From Methanimicrococcus sp. (GTDB taxonomy: Archaea; Halobacteriota; Methanosarcinia; Methanosarcinales; Methanosarcinaceae): DNA of 6,363 nt. Where the stretch lies: positions 62 to 6,424 of the forward strand of contig WRNK01000071.1 of NCBI GenBank assembly GCA_009776675.1. Direction: 5' to 3'. The notes beneath the pieces were generated by a model. That model saw nothing but the letters and a program-made list of their open reading frames with translations, ran no database searches and was not told the origin of the DNA. This document shows positions 1 through 6,038 of this stretch, piece by piece (positions within the stretch are counted from its first letter, which is position 1; each line of letters begins with the position of its first letter). The position numbers and the translations under genes are program-made.

Positions 1-258
1 GGAATTGATAATGTTCATTTCTCTTCAAAATTCGGCGGCCCGACAACAGGAATTACTTTTTCAGCGGTTTTGTTTTTGACGTCATGGATTGTCTTGTTAT
101 TCAATCCCGCATGGGGCGAAATATTCGGATGGTTTGGCATTGCTGCCGGATTTTTACTTGTCATTTTGATGCTTCTCATCAATCGTATTTTAGAAAAAAA
201 TGCCCGATCCAAATTTGGTCCCTATCGCGAAGAAGAAAAGACGGAGTTTGTTGAATAA
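1..258 (+). CDS. mtrE: MtrE, C-terminal part: Mtr membrane subunit E (5' end cut by window)
   Basis: MtrE is one of the three large integral membrane subunits (C, D, E) of the Na+-pumping methyl-tetrahydropterin:coenzyme M methyltransferase. Family work places it in the sodium path and near the step from MtrA-bound methyl to coenzyme M. Only the last 85 codons are present, read from base 1 to the TAA at 256-258. Visible are a conserved KFGGPTTGITFS stretch, two hydrophobic segments (roughly VLFLTSWIVLLF and FGIAAGFLLVILMLLI), and the family's basic tail, which reads NRILEKNARSKFGPYREEE. That tail and the mtrD gene right after it identify the fragment. The stop overlaps the mtrD start by one base (TAATG), which suggests translational coupling. 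The N-terminal two thirds of the protein lie outside the window. Confidence 0.95.
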   Translation, partial: GIDNVHFSSKFGGPTTGITFSAVLFLTSWIVLLFNPAWGEIFGWFGIAAGFLLVILMLLINRILEKNARSKFGPYREEEKTEFVE

Positions 259-1034
259 TGTCTCTTCTGATGGCGGATCTGTTGTTGTTGAATCCTGTTG
301 GTTCAAGTCTTCCACTTTTGACATCGCTGGTTCTTTTAATTCTCATCATAATTGGCGGTATTTTGATCACATCAAGTGTTCATTTAATTCCGGTTGGCGG
401 CGCGCCGGCGGCAATGGCGCAAGCAACAGGCGTCGGTACCGGAACAACACAGTTAGCTGCCGGAGCAGGCTTAACCGGTTTGCTGGTCACGGCGTCCGTC
501 TCAACTTTAACAGACAATTTTCTGATTGTTTTGCTTCTTGGCGGCATCGGGTCAGCCATTATGATTTCACTTGTGATGCTGATCTCAAATGCGGGTTATA
601 TTTACGGCGTCGGCTGTCCGCCCGCTTCCGGAAAAGCAGCGCGTGATCCGATTACAAAAGACCGCCAAGACATTTATGTTTCAAAAGGAACGGAAGGTCA
701 TGGTGTCCCGACCGTTTGCTTTGTCAGCGGTTTAATCGGCGGCTTTTTTGGCGGCGTTGGGGGGGCCCTCATATTTGAATCCCTGTCTCAAATCGGCGTC
801 GGCGGACTTTTGACATCTCCTTATGCTGCCGTTTCACTCATTACAATAATTTCCATTGCCATATTTTTTGTCAATGCCGTTATCGCTTCTTACAACATCG
901 GCGGAACAATTGAGGGTTTTCATGATCCGAAAATAAAGAAATTGCCGCGATGTATTTTCGTGTCGGCAGTCGTTACGTTTTTTTGCGGACTCCTCTCTTT
1001 AATCGCATTTTATAATTTGGGAGGATTTGCATGA
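258..1034 (+). CDS. mtrD: MtrD: Mtr membrane subunit D
   Basis: This 258-residue integral membrane subunit belongs to the Na+-translocating Mtr complex and is thought to help form the ion path with MtrC and MtrE. Several hydrophobic segments are visible (about residues 19-40, 87-113, 153-175, 189-212 and 232-252). Between them lie conserved family blocks: a Gly/Ala-rich block at 46-75 (VGGAPAAMAQATGVGTG...), a loop at 117-153 with PPAS, DPITKDRQDIY and GTEGHG, and GGTIEGFHDPKIKKLP near 215-230. Length is as usual for the family. The ATG overlaps the mtrE stop by one base, with a GGAG at 243-246 that is a little far away. A second ATG four codons later is possible, but the coupled start is preferred. 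A run of seven G at 759-765 leaves the frame intact. Confidence 0.97.
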   Translation: MSLLMADLLLLNPVGSSLPLLTSLVLLILIIIGGILITSSVHLIPVGGAPAAMAQATGVGTGTTQLAAGAGLTGLLVTASVSTLTDNFLIVLLLGGIGSAIMISLVMLISNAGYIYGVGCPPASGKAARDPITKDRQDIYVSKGTEGHGVPTVCFVSGLIGGFFGGVGGALIFESLSQIGVGGLLTSPYAAVSLITIISIAIFFVNAVIASYNIGGTIEGFHDPKIKKLPRCIFVSAVVTFFCGLLSLIAFYNLGGFA

Positions 1035-1891
1035 GCAGAAAACAACAATCCGTCGGCAGCACAGAAGCAGGCAGGATGTTTTTCTTATATAAAAAACCGG
1101 CTTTCTATGGTTTATTTTTAAGCCTCGCCGGTATTTATTTATCTCAGCTGCTGCCTTCTCTGCTGTTATATTTCAGCCAAGGGCGGATTCTTGTTCCTCA
1201 AATCACGTTTTCAATTTTTGCAGGCATTGGGATGGTTGCGGCAATTGTTTGGGCAGCAGGAGCTGTTCGCAGAGTCGCAAAATACGGTCTTGGAACGGGT
1301 GTTCCGTCAATCGGCATGTTTGGAATCGGACTTGCGGTTCTCATAACAACTTTTTCGTTGTCTTTTGACGTTCTTTACGGTCCGCTTATCGGCGTTTTTA
1401 CGGCGATCGTTTTGGGCGGCACCGGCGGATTTCTTTCAAACAAGGTTCTTCAAATGAAAATTCCGTCCTTTGAAATCAGAATGATTGAAATCGTTATGGG
1501 GCTTACGCTTGCGTTCATTGCTTCTGCTGTTGTTGTAACGGGATCGTTTGATGCAGGTTCAGTTTTTACAAAATATGTCGCTTCCGGCGTCGTTGCGTTT
1601 GGATTTATCGGCTGTTCATTGGCAGTTTTTCATGCCTATAATTCAAATCTGGGTCCGGATGAATCACTTGATCGGACGCTGACGCTTGCGGTTTTGGACG
1701 GTTTTTTGGTATTATTCGTTTTTGGGATTGTTTCGCTGTTATCGGGCGATCTCCTCGGACCAAGCGTCACAATATTTATGTCACTTGTTTTTATTATCCT
1801 ATCATACGTTAAATATTGGAATTATGTTCAAAGGGATGTTTGCTCTATTCAAAAAACAGGCTTGCTCCCCTCTGAGGAGGAATTGGATTGA
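1031..1891 (+). CDS. mtrC: MtrC: Mtr membrane subunit C
   Basis: This 286-residue polytopic membrane subunit works with MtrD and MtrE in the Na+-pumping part of the complex. Hydrophobic segments lie around residues 24-47, 56-77, 94-110, 115-133, 152-170, 183-202, 217-237 and 242-261. Conserved soluble loops include KYGLGTGVPSIG at 84-95 and NLGPDESLDRT at 206-216. The charged tail (KYWNYVQRDVCSIQKTG at about 261-277, ending EEELD) looks cytoplasmic. The start is well supported by a GGGAGGA sequence at 1019-1025, six bases before the ATG, and by the ATGA overlap of four bases with the mtrD stop. The end overlaps mtrB in the same style. Identification rests on the loop motifs, size and position in the operon. 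Confidence 0.97.
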   Translation: MSRKQQSVGSTEAGRMFFLYKKPAFYGLFLSLAGIYLSQLLPSLLLYFSQGRILVPQITFSIFAGIGMVAAIVWAAGAVRRVAKYGLGTGVPSIGMFGIGLAVLITTFSLSFDVLYGPLIGVFTAIVLGGTGGFLSNKVLQMKIPSFEIRMIEIVMGLTLAFIASAVVVTGSFDAGSVFTKYVASGVVAFGFIGCSLAVFHAYNSNLGPDESLDRTLTLAVLDGFLVLFVFGIVSLLSGDLLGPSVTIFMSLVFIILSYVKYWNYVQRDVCSIQKTGLLPSEEELD

Positions 1892-2202
1892 AAATACGGA
1901 TTGCCCCGGAAACAGAATTGGTTATGGACCCGTTAACTTCGGTGATTTTCAAAGAGAAAACAATCGCACCAAATCGTTCCAAAAGTGCACTGATTCAAAA
2001 ATTGGACGAAACAGAGCGCGCCGTCGATGGTTTAATGAATTCGCTCAATCCGGATAAGGCGCTTCTCAATTCCTGGCGAGGGCGTGAAAAAACGTCGGTC
2101 AGCGCCGGAAAAATGACCAATTTCTTTTATGGCTTGATTGCCGGTCTGATTCTTTCGGGCGTCGCTCTTGTTGTTTTGAGTTTATTTTTCGGAGGCATTT
2201 AA
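1888..2202 (+). CDS. mtrB: MtrB: Mtr small single-span subunit B (TTG start)
   Basis: This 104-residue small subunit has a cytoplasmic N-terminal part and one C-terminal membrane helix (about residues 79-101). MtrB sits in the membrane next to the MtrA anchor, and its role is structural rather than catalytic. The N-terminus MKIRIAPETELVMDP carries the family signature (I)RIAPE..LVMD, and the middle has LNSWRGRE at 60-67. The start is a TTG whose last two bases open the mtrC stop (TTGA). A strong GAGGAGG at 1874-1880 lies seven bases upstream, and the conserved RIAPE block would be lost from the only early ATG (at about 1924), so TTG is chosen. The stop abuts the mtrA ATG directly. Confidence 0.95.
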   Translation: MKIRIAPETELVMDPLTSVIFKEKTIAPNRSKSALIQKLDETERAVDGLMNSLNPDKALLNSWRGREKTSVSAGKMTNFFYGLIAGLILSGVALVVLSLFFGGI

Positions 2203-2952
2203 ATGAGCGACAAATCAAAAACTGCCGTCGGTTGGCCTATGTTAAAAGGCGAGTACAAAATCGGCAATTCCGAATCGTGTGTTGCCGTTGTGACCTGCGG
2301 TTCTCACTTAGACGACAGTGTTTTAATTCAGGCAGGTGCTGCGATTTCCGGTCCATGCAAAACGGAAAATCTGGGGATTGAAAAGTTGGTATCGCACATT
2401 ATTTCAAATCCAAACATCCGTTTTTTAATTGTTGCCGGCGCCGAAGTCAAAGGGCACATTACCGGTGAAGCGATTCTTATGCTTCATAAAAACGGTGTTT
2501 CCAAAAACAGAATTGTCGGCGCAAAGGGTGCTATTCCTTATATTGAAAATTTATCGGAAGAGGCTGTTGAAAGATTCAGAGTTCAGATTGAATGCATTGA
2601 TATGATTAACAACGAGGATACGGATGTTATTTCTCAACAAATTGAAAAATGTTTGGCGGCAGACCCGGGAGCTTATCCGGCTGAGCCGTTTTTGCAGAAA
2701 GAAAAAAGTAACAAAGAATCTAATGCCATCGAATCGGAAGTTTCGGCTGTTAATGAAAGTGGTGGTATTTCTTCAAATGAACTCTCCTCATTTTTAATGA
2801 TTACGCGCTTAAAATCAATTGACCAAAAGATTGCCGGCATTGGTGATTATTACAAATTTCAAGCCGGAATTCAAGCCGGAATGGTTGAAGGATTCCTGAT
2901 CGGGTTTGTCTTTATCCTTGTCTTTTTGGGGCTGCTTCGGTTTATTATTTAA
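2203..2952 (+). CDS. mtrA: MtrA: corrinoid-binding subunit A of Mtr
   Basis: MtrA is the methyl carrier. Its cytoplasmic domain binds the cobamide that accepts the methyl group from methyl-tetrahydropterin (delivered by MtrH) and hands it on to coenzyme M. Three parts are visible in the 249 residues. The cobamide domain (about 1-170) has GWPMLKGEY at 10-18, VVTCGSH at 29-35, CKTENLGIEKLVSHI at 52-66 and AEVKGHITGEA at 80-90; His85 in that last motif matches the known lower cobalt ligand (His84 in the structurally studied family member). A hydrophilic Ser/Glu/Asn-rich linker follows at about 167-192, then a helical stretch and one membrane helix (about 228-249). GGAGG at 2191-2195 is seven bases before the ATG. 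The gene abuts mtrB and overlaps mtrF by one base. Confidence 0.98.
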   Translation: MSDKSKTAVGWPMLKGEYKIGNSESCVAVVTCGSHLDDSVLIQAGAAISGPCKTENLGIEKLVSHIISNPNIRFLIVAGAEVKGHITGEAILMLHKNGVSKNRIVGAKGAIPYIENLSEEAVERFRVQIECIDMINNEDTDVISQQIEKCLAADPGAYPAEPFLQKEKSNKESNAIESEVSAVNESGGISSNELSSFLMITRLKSIDQKIAGIGDYYKFQAGIQAGMVEGFLIGFVFILVFLGLLRFII

Positions 2953-3197
2953 TGGGAAATGTGGGAAAGTGGAAAAATATGAATAATCAAAAATCAGAAA
3001 CAAAAAGCCGTTTGGCTTACATGGACTCTTTGGTTGACAGCATTACCTATCGCTCTCAACTCATTTCCAGATCCCAAAAATTGGATTCCGGTTTGCTGTC
3101 AACGCGCCGGATCGGGTTTGCAGCCGGATTTTTGACGGCGGTTTTGTTTGTGATTGTTATCCCCTTCATATTTTTAGCAATAATCGGAATAATTTAA
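2952..3197 (+). CDS. mtrF: MtrF: Mtr small single-span subunit F
   Basis: This small subunit, 81 residues from the start chosen here, has one C-terminal membrane helix (about 57-81). The segment YRSQLISRSQKLDSG (33-47) and the following GFAAGFL are family hallmarks. MtrF resembles the membrane-anchoring C-terminus of MtrA, a relation known for the family and visible here. The start is uncertain. The ATG at 2952 overlaps the mtrA stop in the same TAATG form as mtrE/mtrD but has no clear Shine-Dalgarno sequence. The ATG at 2979 (giving MNNQKSE..., 72 residues) follows a purine-rich GTGGGAAAGTGGAA stretch. The first nine residues of the long form (MGNVGKWKN) do not match anything I recognise. 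Identity is secure and the N-terminus is not. Confidence 0.92.
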   Translation: MGNVGKWKNMNNQKSETKSRLAYMDSLVDSITYRSQLISRSQKLDSGLLSTRRIGFAAGFLTAVLFVIVIPFIFLAIIGII

Positions 3198-3211
3198 GAG
3201 GCGTTTGAACC

Positions 3212-3427
3212 ATGCAAGATGAAATGAATACAGACGATTCCTCTCTTTTAGAGTATGAGGAAATTACGGTTCGCTTAGACCGTTTGGATGATAAGGTAGA
3301 GTTTGTCCGCGCGGAAGTTGCTCAAAGGACAGGGCGAAAAATCGGGCGTGCGATGGGGATACTGTATGGTGTTCTTGCGGGGTTGTTTTTGTTTTTGATT
3401 TTCATCATTTTGTCTTTAATTTTTTAA
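3212..3427 (+). CDS. mtrG: MtrG: Mtr small single-span subunit G
   Basis: This 71-residue subunit has an acidic N-terminus, an amphipathic helical stretch and one C-terminal membrane helix (about 47-70). The block RLDRLDDKVEFVRAEVAQR at 21-39, followed by GRKIGRAMGILYG, is the clear MtrG signature. MtrG is an assembly subunit of Mtr with its bulk on the cytoplasmic side, and its heptad-like L/V spacing fits helix packing near the MtrA anchor. GAGG at 3198-3201 lies ten bases before the ATG. A second in-frame ATG at 3224 would remove four residues and cannot be excluded. The gene is 14 bases after mtrF and 16 before mtrH, so it is in the same transcription unit. Confidence 0.96.
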   Translation: MQDEMNTDDSSLLEYEEITVRLDRLDDKVEFVRAEVAQRTGRKIGRAMGILYGVLAGLFLFLIFIILSLIF

Positions 3428-3443
3428 TTTCAGGAGCCATGTT

Positions 3444-4394
3444 ATGTTTAAGTTTGAAAAGAAACAGGAAATTTATGAAATCGGAGGTGTTCGTTTTGGC
3501 GGGCAGCCCGGAGAAGTTCCGGCGGTTGTTATCGGTACGATGTTTTATAACCGGCATAAAATCGTGACAGACGCTGATAAAGGTCTTTTTGATAAAGAAG
3601 CTGCAGAAAAAATGTGGAACGAACAGCTTGAAATTTGTGATAAAACCGGTGTTTCCTGCGCCAATCAGTTGGTTGGCGAAACACCCGAAGCCATCAAAAA
3701 TTACATAGATTGGTTTGTTGAAATCGATGACAAGGCACCCTTTTTAATGGACTCCTCCGATAGTGTTGTTCGTGCATCAGCCGCACTTTATGCCACAGAA
3801 ATCGGTATTTGCAACCGCGCCATTTACAATTCGGTTAATGCCGGTATTGATGAAAAAGAAATGCGAGCCTTATCGGAAAGCGACATCGTCGCCTCCATTA
3901 TTTTGGCTTTCAATGCCATTGATCCGACAGTTTTGGGAAAGATTGAAATTTTGGAAAGAGGCGGTACCGGTCTGAGCGGCGGTCTTTTGGAAATCGCCAA
4001 ACTTTGCGGGATTCAAAAGCCGTTGATTGATGTTGCCGCTGTTCCGCTCGGCTCCGGCGCAGGTGCCTCCATGCGTGGCATTACCGCTATAAAAGGTCAT
4101 CTCGGTTATCCCGTCGGTGGCGGTTTTCATAACACAGCTTCAGCTTGGGACTGGATGCGCGACTTTAAAAAGACATGCGAAAATCCCAAAGAATATTATT
4201 TGCCCGTTGATGTCGGAACAAACTTGGTCGCTCAAACGCTGGGCGCCAATTTCTTATTGTACGGTCCGATTGAAATTGCCAAATATGTGACGCCTTCCGT
4301 TGCAATGGTTGACATCATGCTTGAAGAAAACGCCAAAGAATTAGGTATTGAGCTGATCGAAGAAAAAAGTCTGCCGATTGGCAAACTGATTTAA
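3444..4394 (+). CDS. mtrH: MtrH: methyltransferase subunit H of Mtr
   Basis: MtrH is the peripheral cytoplasmic subunit that transfers the methyl group from N5-methyl-tetrahydromethanopterin (or -sarcinapterin) to the Co(I) corrinoid on MtrA. It belongs to the pterin-binding TIM-barrel methyltransferases. The 316 residues have no membrane segment and match the family's usual length. Recognisable blocks are IGGVRFGGQPGEVPAVVIGT at 13-32 with MFYNRHKIV after it, CANQLVGETPEA at 72-83, FLMDSSD at 100-106, YNSVNAG at 128-134, the Gly-rich PLGSGAGASMRG at 201-212, and LVAQTLGANFLLYGPIE at 261-277. AGGAG at 3432-3436 is seven bases upstream of the ATG. It is the last mtr gene, and a 154-base AT-rich spacer separates it from the next gene. 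Confidence 0.98.
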   Translation: MFKFEKKQEIYEIGGVRFGGQPGEVPAVVIGTMFYNRHKIVTDADKGLFDKEAAEKMWNEQLEICDKTGVSCANQLVGETPEAIKNYIDWFVEIDDKAPFLMDSSDSVVRASAALYATEIGICNRAIYNSVNAGIDEKEMRALSESDIVASIILAFNAIDPTVLGKIEILERGGTGLSGGLLEIAKLCGIQKPLIDVAAVPLGSGAGASMRGITAIKGHLGYPVGGGFHNTASAWDWMRDFKKTCENPKEYYLPVDVGTNLVAQTLGANFLLYGPIEIAKYVTPSVAMVDIMLEENAKELGIELIEEKSLPIGKLI

Positions 4395-4406
4395 ACTTTT
4401 GATTTT

Positions 4407-4432
4407 AAACTTTAAATTTAAATTTAAGGTTT
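4407..4432. repeat. AT-rich near-palindrome after mtrH
   Basis: A 26-base near-perfect palindrome (AAACTTTAAATTT followed by AAATTTAAGGTTT) begins 13 bases after the mtrH stop. The only mismatch in DNA becomes a G-U pair in RNA, so a weak hairpin is possible at the end of the mtr transcript. It is not followed by a long T tract, so I do not call it a firm terminator. It could equally be a binding site for a dimeric regulator in front of the next gene. Confidence 0.4.
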
Positions 4433-4441
4433 TGAAGAAGG

Positions 4442-4462
4442 TTTATATAACTAGTTTATATA
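4442..4462 (+). promoter_or_regulatory. Paired TATA-like boxes upstream of the repeat-protein gene
   Basis: TTTATATA occurs twice, at 4442-4449 and 4455-4462, flanking the palindromic core AACTAGTT. This octamer matches the usual archaeal TATA box of methanogens. Transcription starts about 25 bases after such a box, so the second copy would start a message near 4487 with a leader of about 60 bases before the ATG at 4549. Another AT-rich box (AAATATAAA, 4479-4487) is possible. This supports the downstream gene having its own promoter, separate from mtr. Confidence 0.45.
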
Positions 4463-4548
4463 GCATTACAGTATAATTAAATATAAAGGTGGCTATAATT
4501 TGTTTTTACATTTTTATTAATTCATAAATGACATTTGGAAGGAAAATA

Positions 4549-5715
4549 ATGACAGAGATAAATGAACCATACCCTCAACCCTCTTCTTTGCCGGCGGAAA
4601 ATAACGTCGATTCTGTATCGACAAGTTCTGTCGTGAAAACATCTAAATCAACTTCTAAGCCGGTCATAAAACCGGCATCAGAGCCGGCAGTAAAACCTGC
4701 AGCATCTAAACCGGCAAAACCAGCGGCAAAAAAACCTGCCGCCAAACCCACTGCCGCAAAACCTCCCGCTTCTCAAACGGCAGCAAAAAAACCGGCAGCA
4801 AAATCCACTACTTCCAAGCCTCCCGCTTCTCAAACGGCAGCAAAAAAACCGGCAGCAAAATCCACTACTTCCAAGCCTCCCGCTTCTAAAACGGCAGCAA
4901 AAAAACCGGCAGCAAAACCCGCTGCTGTCAAGCCTCCCGCTTCTAAAACGGCAATAAAAAAACCGGCAGCCAAATCCACTACTGCCAAGCCTCCCGCTTC
5001 TAAAACGGCGGCAAAAAGACCGGCAGCAAAATCCACTGCTGTCAAGCCTCCCGCTTCTAAAACAGCAGCAAAAAGACCGGCAGCAAAATCCACTACTATC
5101 AAGCCTCCCGCTTCTAAAACAGCAGCAAAAAGACCGGCAGCAAAATCCACTACTATCAAGCCTCCTGCTTCTAAAACAGCAGCAAAAAAACCTGCGGCAG
5201 CATCTGCCCCAAAAACAAGTTCAACCATTAAAAAAACAATGGCACAGGCTGCTTCTGCGGTTGCTCAAAAAATTTCCAAAACAAAAGAAAAAAGTCCTAA
5301 AACCGCAAAAACAGATTCAACCAAAACGTCATCTCTGAAATCCAAATCTGCGCCTGCTTCAAAACAGAAAGCACGTTCGATTCCGGTCACACATGCGGAT
5401 ATGGAAGGTTTAGATAACATCGATGTGGATATTGATTTCAATGAAATCCATGAAAACTTTGGAACAGAAAAATGTTGTGCGGCTCCCTCTCAAAACCAAT
5501 GGGAAAACATGATGAATTTATTAAAATGCTTTGTTTCAAAGAATAAGAAATCCGATAAAAAAACCGGTAGAAAAGCAGGCATGAAAGCTCAAAAGAAAGT
5601 GCAAAAGAAAAATAAAAAAGCAATTTCTAAGAGAATGGAAAAGTATGCATTATATGGTTTGATTTTTTTGGCGGTTACCTTTATCGTTCATCGTTTATTC
5701 ATCCGCCGCAGATAA
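4549..5715 (+). CDS. Lys/Ala/Pro-rich, histone H1-like repeat protein with C-terminal membrane anchor
   Basis: I do not recognise this as a named family. The 388 residues run as follows. 1-70 is a Ser/Pro/Lys-rich N-terminus. 71-222 holds eight 19-residue repeats close to KPPASKTAAKKPAAKSTT. 223-280 is a Lys/Ser/Thr-rich basic stretch. 283-307 is an acidic patch (DNIDVDIDFNEIHENF), followed by Cys309-Cys310. 331-362 is a second strongly basic stretch, and 366-384 is one hydrophobic segment before a final RRR. There is no signal peptide, so the protein is probably tail-anchored with its basic bulk in the cytoplasm. The composition recalls eukaryotic histone H1 tails and bacterial H1-like proteins, which bind DNA or RNA; that role is inference. 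The start at 4549 is preferred because GGAAGG lies six bases upstream; an ATG seven codons earlier (4528) has no such signal. It might instead be a flexible spacer protein linking the membrane to another partner. Confidence 0.85.
   Translation: MTEINEPYPQPSSLPAENNVDSVSTSSVVKTSKSTSKPVIKPASEPAVKPAASKPAKPAAKKPAAKPTAAKPPASQTAAKKPAAKSTTSKPPASQTAAKKPAAKSTTSKPPASKTAAKKPAAKPAAVKPPASKTAIKKPAAKSTTAKPPASKTAAKRPAAKSTAVKPPASKTAAKRPAAKSTTIKPPASKTAAKRPAAKSTTIKPPASKTAAKKPAAASAPKTSSTIKKTMAQAASAVAQKISKTKEKSPKTAKTDSTKTSSLKSKSAPASKQKARSIPVTHADMEGLDNIDVDIDFNEIHENFGTEKCCAAPSQNQWENMMNLLKCFVSKNKKSDKKTGRKAGMKAQKKVQKKNKKAISKRMEKYALYGLIFLAVTFIVHRLFIRRR
4759..5214 (+). repeat. Eight 57-bp in-frame tandem repeats in the basic protein gene
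   Basis: There are eight consecutive 57-base units at 4759, 4816, 4873, 4930, 4987, 5044, 5101 and 5158, each encoding 19 residues that begin KPPAS. Units 6 and 7 are identical base for base, and units 1 and 2 differ only at the third position of the first codon. The last unit is degenerate in its second half. Units 1-2 have Q and units 3-8 have K at residue 6. Units 5-7 share R at residue 11 where the others have K. This pattern points to recent local duplication of neighbouring units, so copy number may differ between strains. Confidence 0.95.
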
Positions 5716-5754
5716 GGAATGATTTTTTTCATTTCCTTTTCTTCTTCTTTTTTT
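5714..5754 (+). terminator. Hairpin plus T-rich tract after the repeat-protein gene
   Basis: AAGGAATGA (5714-5722) pairs with TCATTTCCTT (5729-5738), forming a stem of nine pairs with one bulged A and a loop of six T. It is followed by a long T-rich stretch to about 5754. The stem begins within the stop codon. Archaeal termination is driven largely by the T tract, so this is a good candidate end for the transcript. Confidence 0.6.
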
Positions 5755-5769
5755 ATTTCAATTGATGCC

Positions 5770-5803
5770 GTTTTTCATACTTGAAAGAAATCGTATGAAA
5801 AAC
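5770..5803. repeat. Perfect 11-bp inverted repeat
   Basis: GTTTTTCATAC (5770-5780) and GTATGAAAAAC (5793-5803) are perfect reverse complements around a 12-base centre. In RNA this gives a stable hairpin for such AT-rich sequence. In DNA it has the form of an operator for a dimeric protein. It lies about 55 bases after the stop of the repeat-protein gene, beyond the first T-rich terminator, so it could be a backup terminator or a transcription-stop signal for the opposite strand. Confidence 0.6.
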
Positions 5804-5819
5804 ATATTAAAAAACGATG

Positions 5820-5853
5820 AAATCATTGATTTTAAATCAAAAATTTATGATTT
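5820..5853. repeat. Nested inverted repeats
   Basis: TTGATTT and AAATCAA form perfect seven-base arms around a single T (5826-5840). They sit inside a second pair, AAATCAT (5820-5826) and ATGATTT (5847-5853). The AT-rich composition makes some palindromes likely by chance, but the seven-base arms with a one-base centre are tighter than their surroundings. Confidence 0.35.
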
Positions 5854-6038
5854 TACATTGGATTTAGAAAAAATTCGTATTTTTTGATTATTTTTTGATA
5901 CAACTCTCGTCTTAGATTTTATCTCAATTCATACTTTGAAGAAATGATAAAATTTTTGTTTCTCATGTATTGATATTATGCTAACATTTAGGATGCTTCG
6001 TGCCTTTAGATCATGTTTATAATAAATAATAAGTCCCA

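Noticed and set aside
200..646. A 148-codon + strand frame overlapping mtrE and mtrD
   Set aside because: It is out of frame with mtrD, whose conserved family motifs run across the whole stretch; the alternative protein has an unordered, Ser/Arg/Asn-rich composition.
759..765. Run of seven G in mtrD considered as a frameshift or slippage site
   Set aside because: The frame continues correctly through GGVGGAL into conserved MtrD sequence, so there is no sign of a break, and one G run alone does not support programmed slippage.
3870..4130. An 86-codon frame on the - strand inside mtrH
   Set aside because: It lies fully within the conserved core of MtrH and has no start signals or recognisable motif of its own.
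4759..5214. Regular repeats considered as a CRISPR array
   Set aside because: The 57-base units are contiguous with no variable spacers, keep one reading frame, and encode a repeating peptide, so they are protein-coding tandem repeats.
4830..5228. A 132-codon open frame on the - strand with repeated FAAVLEAGGL-like units
   Set aside because: It is the exact antisense image of the 57-bp repeats. The sense frame has a Shine-Dalgarno site, an upstream promoter candidate and a coherent domain layout, while the antisense frame has none of these.
5944..6033. Short ATG-led frames of 9-14 codons in the AT-rich region
   Set aside because: They have no Shine-Dalgarno site, no conserved motif and arise easily by chance in such sequence.
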